Shown here: piece by piece, positions 1 through 10,734 of the stretch
Layout of the letters: each line of letters opens with the position of its first letter
Numbering within the stretch: the stretch's first letter is position 1
Origin: Lepeophtheirus salmonis
Taxonomy: Eukaryota > Arthropoda > Copepoda > Siphonostomatoida > Caligidae
DNA length: 64,000 nucleotides
NCBI RefSeq assembly: GCF_016086655.4
Contig: NC_052131.2
Span: 37,697,705 to 37,761,704 of the forward strand
Direction of reading: 5' to 3'
Made by a program: the position numbers and the translations under genes
Notes under the pieces: model-generated
Database searches by the model: none
Told to the model about the DNA's origin: nothing
The model's input: the letters and a program-made list of their open reading frames with translations, nothing else

Positions 1-695
1 ACAATTATAACCCTAACCAATATTGATTGTTATATTCCATTATCTATGAGATCATTAACTTAATACTAAGGTGTGTCTTCCTCAATAATGATAACAGCAT
101 TATAAATATTTAAAAAAAACTGTTTAGATTACAACTGTTAAAAGTCTCGTTTTCGTCTACGGTCATATTTTTTACAATTATAAATATATGATTCCATGTG
201 CTTGCCCTCGTCAATAAGAGAGTCGTGGAAATTGTGTTGGCCCCTCTCTAGTTCATACTTAATATTTCAAATCGAAAGGGTCCCATCCGGTTGTCACAAT
301 ATTACCCATTTTGACAACAAAGTTCTAAACCTATAACACTCTGTATATGAGAGATTCCTTCCTTGATTAAAAACGTGATCACAAACCCTTCACAAATATT
401 AGTCTCTTATTAAGAACATAACATTATTTATCCTATTATACGTTTTAAAGTTTATTGATCCAAAAATAAAGTACTTTATTTAATAATTGAAGAACAGAAA
501 TGAAAATAAGCATATAATGAGCTTTTATTAATTGAATTCAACATATTTATCCAATCACTCGTCTTAAGCCAAAAAAGAACAATGAAGGCAAAGCCAAAAT
601 GAGGGATGATTAAGATAAGGTCAATAGAGTATAATGTATCAATAAATATTTAATTTTTACGATAAAGAAATATAAAAATCAAATGTAGTTAAGTT
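1..695. other. AT-rich stretch, no gene seen
   Basis: Very AT-rich DNA with no open frame of note, no tRNA-like fold and no transposase motif that I can recognise on either strand. Confidence 0.6.
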
Positions 696-699
696 TGTT

Positions 700-945
700 C
701 ATAAATTGGATAAATTTGTACTTCCAAATGATCCACAAGGTTTTGTAGCAAAACGTAGAATCTTGAGTCTCCTAGACTTTATGAACTCTGTCAGAAGGTG
801 GTGGGACTTCTTAGTGTATGAGGGCGATACCCTGTCGCCCTTCACAGCCCTTTTAATAGTTTTATCAGACAGGGAGAAGTTATTGGCGAGGCGGTTCATG
901 GATTTAGTGGGTTCTTCCTTGATCTTCTTTCTCTAACCTGGACAA
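700..945 (-). mobile_element. Tc1-like transposase relic, N-terminal DNA-binding part
   Basis: Read on the minus strand, this encodes a Tc1/mariner-type second helix-turn-helix and linker. 'KKIKEEPTKSMNRLA' is followed by 'LSDKTIKRAVKGD' (recognition helix) and then 'KSHHLLTEFIKSRRLK', which matches the usual order 'xIKEDPxxSMRxLA ... xTIxRAVKEDLG ... RHLLTExMKxxRL' just before the DDE catalytic domain. The frame is open for about 66 codons, with an in-frame stop upstream near 932. Neither the catalytic domain nor the first HTH is present, so this is a truncated copy. The family assignment rests on motif order only. Confidence 0.75.
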
Positions 946-1049
946 GAGCTCTACATCTTCTTTTAATTCTGCCCCCATAACTTCCAGCTTTCCTATGAAA
1001 GTCTTCTACATAATTTTTCATCTTGACTTCCTTGAAAACCAGGTATATA

Positions 1050-1850
1050 ATGGGCATTACAATTTTCATGAACCCCTCGCTACCACAACTTCAGCCTCTA
1101 CTAGATCTGAAATGAGTTGCCTATGACCTTCTTGCTCAGTAATGGTGACAAGATGACAGAATATTTATTATAGTTTTTTGATGCACAAAGGATGGCTGAA
1201 CTAAAATGTAAAAAATAATCACTAAACTATCCTTTATTTATTATTAATATTAATTAGCAGTCTATGTTTTGCTGCCAACCCTGTATATTCAATCTTATCA
1301 TTTTCAAGAAGAGCTTAGAAAAGAGAAGACATGCACAATCAAAGCTGTTTACAACTCAAGCAACACGAGTTTGATCTAGATGCGAGTTGTTAAGCTTTAA
1401 TTACAGAAAAGGAATTGTAATCATGCTGCATGTACATTCGAGAGTCAAATATCTGCTTAGAAGTCCAAGTCCTTCGCTACTTTTATTTGAGTGCAGTTTA
1501 ATTTCTCATATTTATTTTGAGATCACTTTAAGTCAGTAACTAAAATATAGGGCATGTATTGTCAAGGTATGTTTCTATTTTATCCATAATCGGCCCAAAA
1601 AGGAAGTAATTAAATTTATTATTACCAAATTCCAGAGTATTTAATAGGAACAAAAATCATATTGCCCTATTAAGAAAATGATAATGTAAGGTTGAGTTGT
1701 AATTAATTTTATGTGAAATATATATGAATGTACTGATGTACAAAAAAATAATATTTTAGGTGTTGTAGAATTATTTCAATTAATTAAAAGGACTTTTTTT
1801 CAAATATTGCTTATCTTCTTGGCAATCAAAACAGATGTTACTCGCTAAAA
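1050..1850. other. AT-rich stretch, no gene seen
   Basis: No recognisable coding or RNA feature. Some slightly GC-richer DNA at 1050-1180 may be an eroded continuation of the neighbouring Tc1 relic, but I could not read a transposase motif in it. Confidence 0.5.
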
Positions 1851-1854
1851 CAAT

Positions 1855-2075
1855 TTATATTACCAATACTTTATCCTCGTTAAAACAAATAGGTTTTGCA
1901 TCTTTGGTATCAAAATTACCGGAACAGAAGCACAGAAACCGAAGTTGCTCGTGATCGGCAGTTACAATATCAGGACAATAAACACTACTCAATTTTTTAG
2001 CCTCCTGGCTTGCATTCTCGCCTTTATCGAAGAAAACCCCGTAAAAATGATATATTTTCTGTTTGTGGGTCTCTA
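1855..2075 (-). mobile_element. Mariner transposase relic, N-terminal HTH region
   Basis: The minus-strand frame reads 'FFDKGENASQEAKKLSSVY', then 'PDIVTADHEQLRF', then 'SGNFDTKDAKP' and 'NEDKVLVI'. This is the diagnostic N-terminus of animal mariner transposases (pattern FFxKGExASQAAxxIxxVYG ... RFxSGxFDVKDAPRxGRPVxExxDKI), the first HTH that binds the terminal repeat. Key changes are W to L in the usual RWFxxF segment and GRP lost to ICF. The frame ends at a stop at 1855 and no DDD catalytic part follows, so the copy is truncated. A separate in-frame open stretch upstream (2101-2343) is not recognisable as mariner. Confidence 0.75.
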
Positions 2076-2079
2076 TCTT

Positions 2080-3680
2080 TGACACACTCAAAAACAATCA
2101 TAAAACTGTCAAAGAAGATGTTTGTTTTCTTGTAAAAAATCCGATTTTTCTAACGTCATCCACTGTAAACCGATCAAACTTATATAACGCGATATACACA
2201 TTACTAAAGTCATCTATTGGAAAAATAATGGTTTTACTTTTACTAAACCTATTGTATCTCAAAGGCCACATCAGCAATTGGAACCAAATTATGTCCCAGT
2301 AATTTATTAATATTATAGATATGCACATAAACCAATTTTCCATGAATTTAATTTATTAATTGAATTATAACTGATAAATTTCATATACTTGATATTTGTA
2401 TAAAGTGATATTTAATTTATAACCTATCCCTTCAAGTTCATGAGAGCATACGCAAAAGTTTTTGGGACACTTGGTTGTTACCCTTTTTGTATTTTTCTAC
2501 TAGCCAACTTTTAATTATTATAGTGTAGAGTTATTATATACACAATATTTTAATTGAATTAATAAGTTTATCATTATAAAAATGAATGACTGAGTATAGA
2601 ATGATACGAATATTAAATAAAGTTATATACAATACTCCCTATTAGGCATAATTGACTAAAAAATGTAGCGATGAGAGGAAAAAGGTGATAAACTTAAGTA
2701 GATAGGCAACGACTAATTTGATAAGTCCGATGAGACGTCCGATTCTACAATAAATAAAAAGTATATAATCATAAAATTACCAAGTGCCTACAAGTACCTT
2801 CGGATGTTATTTTGAACCAGATGAGAAAAAGTAAATACTATATAATCACATAATATTAAAAAAACAATTAAAATATTCTAAATCTGCTAAAAAAATATTT
2901 TTATATAAAACTTTTTATTTAAGTTAATATGGATATTATTAAGAATAAGTTTTCTTTAGCCAAGAAATGAAATGTTTTTAAGTAATCAATAAGGCAGGTC
3001 GGAATTCATTTTAACCTATTTTCTATTGTTTTTCTCAAAATAAAATCGTTGAACACTAGAGCAAAAAAATTACAAATTAAAATACCACAGTAGAAAAGTA
3101 TTCCAAATACATTATAATTAACTTAATCATGATTTTGAATATTTCAACCTAAAGTCTGTTATCTATTTTTTTTGGAAAATAGATATTCAGTTAGGAAAAA
3201 TAGATATTGGCTACTGAAGAAATTAGTATTAACCATTGAAATATATCACAGATACTATTTGAAAGTATCTATATAATATAATATTAGTTTATCCTTTCAA
3301 ATTAAGAGCATTAATTTGATATGTTATTTATTTAAGTTCATTCATATAGAATTGCCATGATCATTCCAATCGTGTACATTGCCACGTAGAACATTTCTTA
3401 GACCTCGGAAATAATGTTCTCTATTTTGAGACACTCGTCATGACGTGACGACAAGCCAATCCAGCTGGGTGAGTCTCACTTCGAAGTGGCCCCATACTAA
3501 AGTGGACACTTCACTCCAATTTTCTTTTAAATAGTCTTTGTTTCTAGTTTCAGTGATCCTCACCTTGGTAGATACTGTAATTACAAAAAGTGACGTTGAC
3601 TGGCGAATTCAATATTTTGTAAGTGTATATTCCGTTGGTCATCACAGTTGGTAATTATTTGTGTTTTTCAATATTTATTG
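2080..3680. other. AT-rich stretch, no gene seen
   Basis: This holds an unrecognised minus-strand open stretch at 2101-2343, which I do not consider a gene, and otherwise low-complexity AT-rich DNA. A slightly GC-richer patch at 3400-3530 ends in a donor-like GTGAGT but is not open in any full frame. Confidence 0.5.
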
Positions 3681-3689
3681 ATAGTCCAG

Positions 3690-4960
3690 ATATTTTTCGA
3701 ACCCTGATATTGTTTCAATAAAAGTATCCATTGATTGTAGTAATTCTTCTCTAGTTTATTTGAATAAAAGCGTCAAGTCGTATGCGTATAAAAGGCAGAT
3801 ATCATCAACGGGTTACCAATATTTATTGCCTTAATTCTAGGGGCAAAATGGATTTTCGTTTTAATGTCATTAATGACAATAGTAAATAGAGTCAGAGATA
3901 GAAGATCTCCTTATCGTGATCCTCGATGAATATCAATAAAAAAAAAAAAAATTGGTACCTGATATTTCAATTTTCGAAGAAGAGTTCCTGAGTATGGCAC
4001 ATTTTTTATTTAATAACTCCTTCCGGAAATTCGTATATATATATAATTACCCAATTATGAACTCATTGAAGATAGTATCGAATCCTTTCTCAAAGTCAAA
4101 CATAAGTGCTTCAAAGTCTTCATTTTTTGAATAGTCAATTGCCTCTTGAATTGAGCGAGGAATATCCTTGATTTAATGAAACTGCAGGAGGAATTTGATT
4201 ACTTTATTATTTAAAACACCCGTAAGGATTTTGTAAAAGGAATTTAGAAGAGATATAGGGCTCCAATTATTTATTTTTTCCCCTGAAAGATTTTTCTCTA
4301 GTACTAGTACTTATGAAATATGGAGCGAATTTCCTTTTAAATATATCCTCAGTGACTGCATAAAAAAGCTGGATATTAAAAGATTTACATAATCTCTATG
4401 TGTAGGTCCTAAGACCCTGGAGATTTGTATTTTTATTGTAGTTCCTGATAAAGTTACTAATCTTGATTTGTGTAATTGGGCCGTTTAGCCACTTAAATTT
4501 ATACCCAATGTGATTATATATCTTTTCATATTTAGGTTCCAAGGAGCGTTATAAAGATGGTTTCCATTATAAAGGATCTTTCATGGGGCACCAATTGTAA
4601 TAGAATTCGCACAGGGAGTCTGGAGAACACTCAGAGCAGCCTGTTTGCATCCTTAGATATGTCAATTTTTTCGATTGTCGAAGGTTTTCCAAATATTTGA
4701 AAGAAGTTTTCCTTCGGATGTTGAGGTCCACAAAGTTTGTTTTACACCTTATAATTAAACCTTTTCTTTCATATGCTAGCAAGCTTTCCAACTCAGAGTA
4801 TGAATCTGCAGTTCTGTTGTTCAATGCATTGATTTGGTCTTCCATGTTTTTGGTTTCTTCTTCCTTTCTCTGCAAAAATTATATTTTATTGGGTTTCAAT
4901 GTTCCTTTAGGCATCCCACAACGTTATTTTCCCTACATCAACCTTTGATTTTAAATTTTA
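3690..4960 (-). mobile_element. L1/Tx1-like non-LTR retrotransposon ORF2 relic (linker and reverse transcriptase)
   Basis: Read on the minus strand in N-to-C order. First comes the region between endonuclease and RT (4875-4567, about 102 open codons) with 'IIRCKTNFVDLN', 'KYLENLRQSKKLTYL' and 'CEFYYNW', as in L1-type 'iiRSKxxW ... KYFxNLE ... EFYxxLY'. Then come 'NNWSPISLLNSFYKILT' (the canonical NWRPISLLNxxYKILT block), 'RSIQEAIDYS', 'LMFDFEKGFDTIFNEFI' (RT block with DFEKAFD), the RxGDxLSxxLF block as 'RGSR stop GDLLSLTLF', and a degenerate FADD box ('SAFYTHTT', near 3780-3800). The FADD aspartates are lost and several stops and frameshifts are present, so it is dead. It would have copied RNA into DNA at a nicked target. 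The endonuclease and the Cys/His tail are absent here. Confidence 0.85.
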
Positions 4961-4964
4961 TATT

Positions 4965-6495
4965 TGTTCTAAAATTTAATTACAGATTTCCTTTTATTCC
5001 AAGAGTTAAGTTTACAAAATAAATTTTTGGGCCTTGTTGGACTTTTAAAAGATGTTAAAATGAGATGATGGTCTATAGTATATTTGGCATTTTATTCATG
5101 GCAACAGGAAAATAACTTTCAATTGCCCGAAAAAATATCCTTCATGAACCCATTTTTATTTACAAATTTGTAATTTTGGAAAAAAAGAATTTTTTCATTT
5201 TGTTCCTTTAGAAATATCAAGATAAAGGATTTGTATAAAATTAAGTGAAGTAGATTTGATTTAAATCTTTCAACAACTCAGTTTGGAAGTATATTTGATC
5301 TTAATATATTGCACACTTATTAAAAAACAAAAAAAAAACAGGATTGGAGTAGTAAATATCATTAAATGTATGCATGTAATATAATTTACCCAAATAGTAT
5401 AATTATTTACTTCCGCGATCTTTAGGACTAACATATTCATATTATGATTTAAATTTAAACTATGATGTTCGAATTTTGTGGGAAAATATAATTTTAATCT
5501 ACTATACATAATTTTATGAAAATTATGTATCTCAATTTAACCCGAACACAACATAACATATCCATTATTTTTAATATTTTATAGATTTTCAAACCAAGAC
5601 ACGTTGATAAAAACCTTTTTTCTTGGACAATTGAAAGTTTTTTTCTTGTATATATGAAAAAGTGCAAAATTAAAAAAAATTAATTGAAAATTTTAGACAT
5701 TTACTTACTGTCTAATATAAATATATTTCATATCCAAATCCATTGATATTATTTTATATTTGCAAAAACAAAAAAAGGCATCCCACAAACAAACCCACAA
5801 CTCTTTTGGAAATAACGGGTATCAGTCAAGACAATCCCTCATTTTTACACGTATAAGCGATACACACCCGAAATATTGTTGACAATCCAAAGGAAGAAGA
5901 TGTAAAAAGTCCTAATTTTTAGATACATCAAAATGACAACAAAAGTTGTTTGAATGTGGACGGTGTTTCCAATACAAAATATGTAGGGAAAAAAACACCA
6001 CTTAACTAGTATAAATATTTCCGGTAAGAAATTGTGAAGAAAGATATAATTCTTAATTATCTTTCATTTATACATAAAATTACAGTAAGTATGTCACATT
6101 TAATGTTTTTACAGTCCTTATTTATTTGACTATGACATACTAGTCTCAATATTGCATAGAAAATTTTATTAGGTAAACAAATAAGTTGATTAAATAATCA
6201 GATAATTTTATATATTGAGGGTGATTAATTTAAACGTTCACAAGTCGAGAAAAAAAAGTAAAACTCTTTTTTAACTTTATTTCTTAACTGATTTAATTAA
6301 AATTTTAGAAAAATTAACATTATAACATAAACTTGACATTCAATCAATAAAGTTACCATTAGTTTGGAGCAAACTTTCTCCAAGTCCCCAGAAACGTCGC
6401 AACACCTTCTTGACCGTTCTAAAGGGTAAAGGCCAAATGCTTTCCTTATACTAGCTGCTGTGGGGAGGGTTAGATTCCCGTAGGTTTTGAGTCTT
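4965..6495. other. AT-rich stretch, no gene seen
   Basis: The first part (to about 5050) may be eroded ORF2 sequence of the adjoining retrotransposon. The rest is AT-rich with homopolymer runs. The patch 6360-6500 is GC-richer, but I could not match it to a transposase frame. Confidence 0.5.
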
Positions 6496-6529
6496 GGAGC
6501 TCAGTGTGACGTACATCACATTCTCATAA

Positions 6530-7263
6530 TATGGAAATTAGAGTGTTCTTTTTGCTTCTTTTTTTTTGACAGGATGCACTGTCTTGCTGCCCGATCCAAA
6601 ATGTCCCTTTCATGATACTGGAGATCCAGAGGAATACTTTGATGTAATCCTTGACATTGACCTTGATACCTTGCTTGAAGATGAGGGCGGAATAACGTGA
6701 CTCTCCCTACTAACAAAGCCAAGAGCCATAACTTTCCTTCGGTACTTGGCTTCCATGATCCTAGGTACGTTATAAGAACTTTTTATAAGAATATATATGG
6801 ATTCTCGAGTTATGCTTCTGGGTTTAACACATTTGCTTCCCATCAAAGAAGAACAAAACAACATATTTCAAAAAAAGCTTTTGTTTTAGCCTTATCAAAG
6901 CCTTGGTTCGAGAGGATCTTTTCTCCCTGTTAGACAGAGTCAGAAACTGTCTCTGGCAACGTGCATAGCTTTGGTAACATGGGTTTTCATTTATGACACG
7001 ATGAACAGCTTAACGGGACGCTAAGTTAGAACTATCAGCAATTGCATTCATCGAATGGCCAGTATTTTTTCTATTTTTTTGTTAATTTTCTTAAACAGTG
7101 CAGGATTTTTGACGATTTTGGCCGTGTACGGATCAGAAGCCTTCTGGTAAATTGTCGTCAGTAGGTATTCATCATTAGTTTGAATCGTTTTTTCCAAATT
7201 TTTGGACAAATAAAGTAGTGCACCCAACCGCTTTAGACAAAAACGCGTTGTCCATTTTACCAT
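6530..7263 (-). mobile_element. Tc1/mariner-like transposase pseudogene, HTH to mid-catalytic domain
   Basis: Minus-strand order: N-terminal linker 'SDPYTAKIVKNPALFKKINK' (7150-7070); second HTH read across frames as 'NAIADSSNLASR ... AVHRVINENP', then 'QRQFLTLSNREK'; then 'NVPRIMEAKYRRKVMALG' and 'FVSRESHVIPP' (the VPxVMxxKxPxxVMVLGxVSxEGHVxPP block). After a one-base shift comes 'LIFKQGIKVNVKDYI' and finally 'WIGQQDSAS', which carries the second catalytic Asp of the 'QQDSAP' motif. The first catalytic Asp block (FSDEK) is not visible and the C-terminus after QQDSAS is missing. At least two frameshifts and several stops mark it as dead. Confidence 0.8.
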
Positions 7264-7269
7264 TTAAAT

Positions 7270-8400
7270 TGCACAAAGTACACAAAAGTCCAGAACGTTT
7301 TTGTTCATGATTTAAAGAATTTGGGGCATGTTGTCGTAACTAATCATAATGGACAAATAACGTAGTAGTGTAAAATTCGTACAGGACTTACTTTCCATTT
7401 GTGTTTGTTTGTATTAAAATCGGTTTGTAGGGTGATGGGATGAGGCCAGAGAAAATTGTGAACGTTTAAAAGAACTTCCCTATATACGTATAATATTGTG
7501 GAGAAGCTAAAAAGTGATATTTGTTATCAACTATCTTTGCTTTCTCCTTAATCAGTGTCCTGAACGTTGATAAAGCATGAAAAACTAAAAATAATATATT
7601 ATCCACAAGGTGGTGTTATAGTCTGTAGCTTCCTGTTTTAACTAGCTGTCTAAAAAAATGACAAACGCTGAGAATAACCTTCACAGTACCCTTTATGTGA
7701 GTAACATATCTATATTTCATATTTAATAATATTATCATTCAAGGAGATGTATAATTTTTTAAACAACGCTCATGCCCATATTAGACTTTGTTTTTGTTAA
7801 GTTGTGAACAACTATTGAGTAATAATTTCATAGTTGTAAAGGACTTGCCCAGAATTGTCTACCTAAAAGCTGATTTGTATTTTTCGTAGGTTATGTTACC
7901 TGATAGAATGAAGGTACCGATGTTTGAGATATAATTAACTAAGTAGAATAGCATTTGATACAAAATATTACTATAGTTTTTCTTTAAAAGCCTCAAGGCC
8001 TTCAGTAAAAGCTTATTTATTTGTTTTATCAAGATTCAAACCTTTATTCATCCCTTATTTTTGAATATAGAATAAATGATTTTCATATAATATAAAGACT
8101 TATGTTCAAAGATTTTAAAAAGAATATAAAATTGATATACCGTCTTTAGAATTTGAGTTATTTTTGTTAAAAATTCAAAAAGAATTATTTTTATTCATAT
8201 GCTCATAGCTGCAAGAAAAATACACCTTGAGAAATGTTAATAATTTGATTGATAGCTTAAAATCTGAACTTATTTTTTTTTTAGAAAAGACCTTCTTCAA
8301 AAACGCTTTATATTTTTGTCAACTTGAGATAAAGTTACCACAATATTTGAAACAAGAAACTTCTTTTTGAATTGATTTTACAAATAAATTCAATTTATTT
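7270..8400. other. AT-rich stretch, no gene seen
   Basis: No coding or repeat signal beyond AT-rich low-complexity DNA. The last 25 bases form a pyrimidine-rich tract ending in TAG at 8404, which would serve as the acceptor of the exon-like segment that follows. Confidence 0.5.
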
Positions 8401-8404
8401 GTAG

Positions 8405-8522
8405 GCTAACGAAGAAATGGAAAAAAAAAACAGAGAAAAAAAAATACGGAAGCAGACAGCGAGAAAGAAAGACATGCAGAAAGAGAATGAAAGTATGGAA
8501 GCTGTTGAATTAGAGCGTCATA
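8405..8522 (+). CDS. Candidate internal exon, highly charged coiled-coil-like (unrecognised gene)
   Basis: A 118-base segment is open in one frame only and is bounded by a good 3' splice site (T-rich tract ending tttgtag) and a consensus 5' splice site (GTAAGT at 8523). It encodes about 39 residues dominated by K, R, E, Q and N ('EEMEKKNREKKIRKQ' ... 'MEAVELERH'), consistent with a helical or coiled-coil stretch. Its composition is purine-rich and unlike the AT-rich surroundings, and no transposase motif is present. It ends in phase 1, which fits an acceptor at 9010 (next entry). I do not recognise the gene. Chance coincidence of splice-like signals remains possible. Confidence 0.35.
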
Positions 8523-9009
8523 GTAAGTTTCCATTAAGAGTGGATTCCTGAATCTGTAATCTGTGTTCATCATTAAGGTGTATCTTTGTGAAAAAATTCA
8601 ACTACACTGGTCTAAGAGGGATAGAATTCCCAATTCACCTTTCTCCATTACTTTTTTTGAATTGAAAAAACGAAAAATCTGCTTTGGGGATTCCCTATAA
8701 ATATGACTTGAAAATATTTATATAATAAATGCATTTTAAAAAATGGTTTTGGAGTTTTTTTAACCTTAGACTTTGAAATATATTTTCTATAATTTATTCT
8801 TCTATTCAAGACTAAGTCCTTACAAAAATCTATGAATCTTACAACTAACAAAAAAAAAAGTTATTACTTTTATTAATAGACCCAGATGCTAATAGATAAA
8901 AACTAAGTCCGTATTTGGAATTATAGATTACAATTATACTTGAATATGTAAAAAATTTTCTTTTGCACCAAAAGAAGTGTGATTTTTTAGTCTAGTTTAA
9001 TTTGTTAAG

Positions 9010-9124
9010 ATAAACTAACTCTTAACTTTTTCCTAAGCCATTGGCAGACTAGTTTTATTATGGATGCTGACATTTTGTCCAAGTACTCTCCGACAGAAGT
9101 CTTCTGGCAGATGATATTATGGTG
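9010..9124 (+). CDS. Candidate exon 2 of the same unrecognised gene
   Basis: An open segment ends at a clean donor (GTGAGT at 9125). Taking the weak acceptor after TTAAG at 9009 gives a phase-2 start that fits the preceding exon-like segment. The frame contains 'HWQTSFIMDADILSKY' and 'PTEVFWQMILW'. Alternatively, the ATG at 9060 could start a short gene whose first coding exon is 9060-9124. The product is unrecognised and the acceptor is the weakest element of the model. Confidence 0.25.
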
Positions 9125-9320
9125 GTGAGTAACATATATATTTTCCACAATGTTGATCTACAAATATTAGTAAAAATAATTCATGTTTAAAAATGACGGA
9201 GGCTAACGTTCCTTTGACCAAAGTTTAATATCCTTCATTATTTTTAATTAGGATTGAGCAGTCTTTGATATGTTGCATGGAACCCCTTTTTAAGTCAATA
9301 TACAATTACCATTCCTATAG

Positions 9321-9435
9321 GAGCTTTGAAGCAGGAAACACATTCTGGGCAACAATACTTGTGTACCGGATGTCATCTATTTTGCCATTTATCCAGAAAG
9401 GACAAAAAAAAATCCATCAACTCAGAACAACATGA
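9321..9435 (+). CDS. Candidate terminal exon of the same unrecognised gene
   Basis: It is preceded by a pyrimidine-containing acceptor (attcctatag, ending at 9320). Joining to the donor at 9124 restores the frame (TG plus G gives Trp) and opens 37 codons with 'FEAGNTFWATILVYRM' and 'PFIQKGQKKIHQLR', ending at TGA 9433-9435. The intron would be 196 bases. The join is phase-consistent, but I do not recognise the protein and no strong poly(A) signal follows directly. Treat it as a gene-model hypothesis. Confidence 0.28.
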
Positions 9436-9439
9436 CTAA

Positions 9440-9869
9440 TGATATTACTCTGATTTTTTCTTACTCATAATTAGGCTCAAACCAACTCAAAAATGTAAGA
9501 GAACTTTAAAAAATAATATTAAAGTTTGAGGTTCGTATGAGTGTGTCAAGTTTTACAAAATATAAGTATGGAACACAGCTTATCACCACGAGCTTATGAC
9601 CAAAGAAGTAATAGAGGTAAATTTGCAAAGGACAATAAAGCATAAAAAATAATCCATATCAATTTGTATTCCAATTAAGAGGATGACGCTTATTTCTTCC
9701 ACACTTGGTCTGGCGTCAATACTGTAAAAATCTGAAAAGACTTTAGACTCACATAGTTTTCTTAACTAGTATCAAAACTATGAAAGCAGTGACGAAAAGA
9801 AGGCTACATAATCAACATTTGTCCGAATATAGTGCAGCACGTGATAACTTGGCTAGTGGCATTGATTAT
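9440..9869. other. AT-rich stretch, no gene seen
   Basis: Nothing recognised. It ends at the TA dinucleotide (9870-9871) that flanks the fold-back mariner element. Confidence 0.5.
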
Positions 9870-9871
9870 TA

Positions 9872-9977
9872 GAGGGCCGATTGAAAAGTCCGTGCAAAGT
9901 CAGTAAGATGGTACTATCAGAGCGTATTGAGGATATTTTTAGCTAGTACCATCTTTTGGAAGAACACACACCAAGTT
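9872..9977 (+). repeat. Left arm of the long inverted repeat of the fold-back mariner
   Basis: Its shared blocks with 10630-10732 (inverted) include GAAAAGT, GCAAAGTC, AAGATGG, CGTATTGA and GAAGAACAC in the same order and near-identical spacing. It includes the terminal repeat plus 5' untranslated sequence. Confidence 0.75.
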
Positions 9978-10049
9978 TGAGCCAGAAAGATCTATATCTT
10001 TCTATTGGGCGTTTGTTTGATTCGACAAAGTGGAGTTATTTTCAAGAAA

Positions 10050-10330
10050 AAATAAGGATGAAAAATAATTTAGCTAGTTGATTCAACATTACTTTATAGA
10101 AGGCAAAACGCCTGAGGAGATTACACAATAGGGACTTTGTACCTTCGATCAGAACAGTTTATAAGTGTTTCAAAATTTTCAGAGTGAACATATGGGCACA
10201 AGTGACCCTGAACGTTCTGGACTCCCTTTTCATGTTCCTACTTCAGACATCATTCATAAAATCCATGATGTGGTGATGGATAACAGAAGAGTAAAGGTGT
10301 GTGAGGTTGCTGTTGCTGTGAGCATCTCGA
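10050..10330 (+). pseudogene. Mariner transposase N-terminal region (left arm)
   Basis: Plus-strand reading: a degenerate start around 'HYFIEGKTPEEITQ' (10090-10130), then 'YKCFKIFRVNI' in a shifted frame or 'FQNFQSEHMGTSDPERSG' (10168-10220), then 'TSDIIHKIHDVVMDNRR' and 'VKVCEVAVAVSIS'. This is the N-terminal half of an Hsmar/cecropia-like mariner (pattern WFxxFRSGHMxTSDAERSGRPxEVTTPEIIxKIHDxVxxDRRVKVREIAxAVGIS). The frame is open from 10165 across the junction only because it reads antisense into the inverted segment. Confidence 0.75.
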
Positions 10331-10334
10331 GTTG

Positions 10335-10600
10335 GAATCATATTTCTATTATTAATTTTGCGACCACATCTGCTGAGGTGCAAGCTGGAGCATTGTAGTG
10401 ATGGAAAAGGACTTAATTGTCAGCCAATCGTGGGCGGTTTTTTTTTTTATAAGCTTGCTTTTCAAACAGTCCAATAACGGTGGATAATATGCACCTGTAA
10501 TCCTTTTCCAGGAAGTCAATGAGGATTATTCCTCGCAAATCCAAAAGAATATCCCCGTAATCTTCACGGCCAATTCCTCGATTCATACAAATCCCATGCA
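10335..10600 (-). pseudogene. Mariner transposase catalytic segment in inverted orientation (right arm)
   Basis: Minus-strand reading gives 'AVKITGIFFWI' (the GKVMATVFWD block), then after a one-base shift 'RGIILIDFLEKDYR' (the GIILIDYLEKGxTI block), then remnants of 'LFHxDNAPAHTSxxVxAKL' as 'FPSLQCSSLHLSRCGRK' in a neighbouring frame. This is downstream mariner coding sequence lying head-to-head with the plus-strand N-terminal part. It shows that the unit is a rearranged composite and not a simple internal deletion. Confidence 0.7.
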
Positions 10601-10629
10601 GAATTAAATATACCGATATGTCTAAAAGT

Positions 10630-10732
10630 TAGTTAGTGTTCTTCTAAGGGATACTACTAACTAAACATAACTTCAATACGTCCCAGTAGTGCCATCTTTC
10701 GGACTTTGCGCGTACTTTTCTAACGACCTTCG
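10630..10732 (-). repeat. Right arm of the long inverted repeat of the fold-back mariner
   Basis: The reverse complement matches 9872-9977 over about 105 bases, including sequence internal to the terminal repeat. Confidence 0.75.
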
Positions 10733-10734
10733 TA

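Larger units (their letters stand above)
9872..10732. mobile_element. Fold-back mariner element built from two 5' ends in inverted orientation
   Basis: An 861-base element flanked by TA on both sides (9870-9871 and 10733-10734). The left end starts 'gagggccgattgaaaagt'. The right end, reverse-complemented, starts 'cgaaggtcgttagaaaagt'. The two ends align for roughly 105 bases, well beyond the usual mariner inverted repeat of about 30 bases, so both look like the 5' end of the same transposon. Inside, the left arm carries the N-terminal HTH region on the plus strand and the right arm carries a catalytic-domain segment on the minus strand, meeting near 10330. No functional transposase is encoded. 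It could have been mobilised in trans. Confidence 0.75.

Noticed and set aside
2098..2343. 81-codon minus-strand frame just upstream of the mariner relic, in frame with it apart from one stop
   Set aside because: No mariner or other family blocks could be read in it. AT-rich composition makes a chance open frame plausible.
3400..3480. Exon-like patch ending in GTGAGT
   Set aside because: No frame is open from a plausible acceptor to the donor.
10165..10398. 77-codon plus-strand open frame as a gene
   Set aside because: It is the mariner N-terminus running across an inversion junction into antisense catalytic sequence. It cannot encode a working protein.
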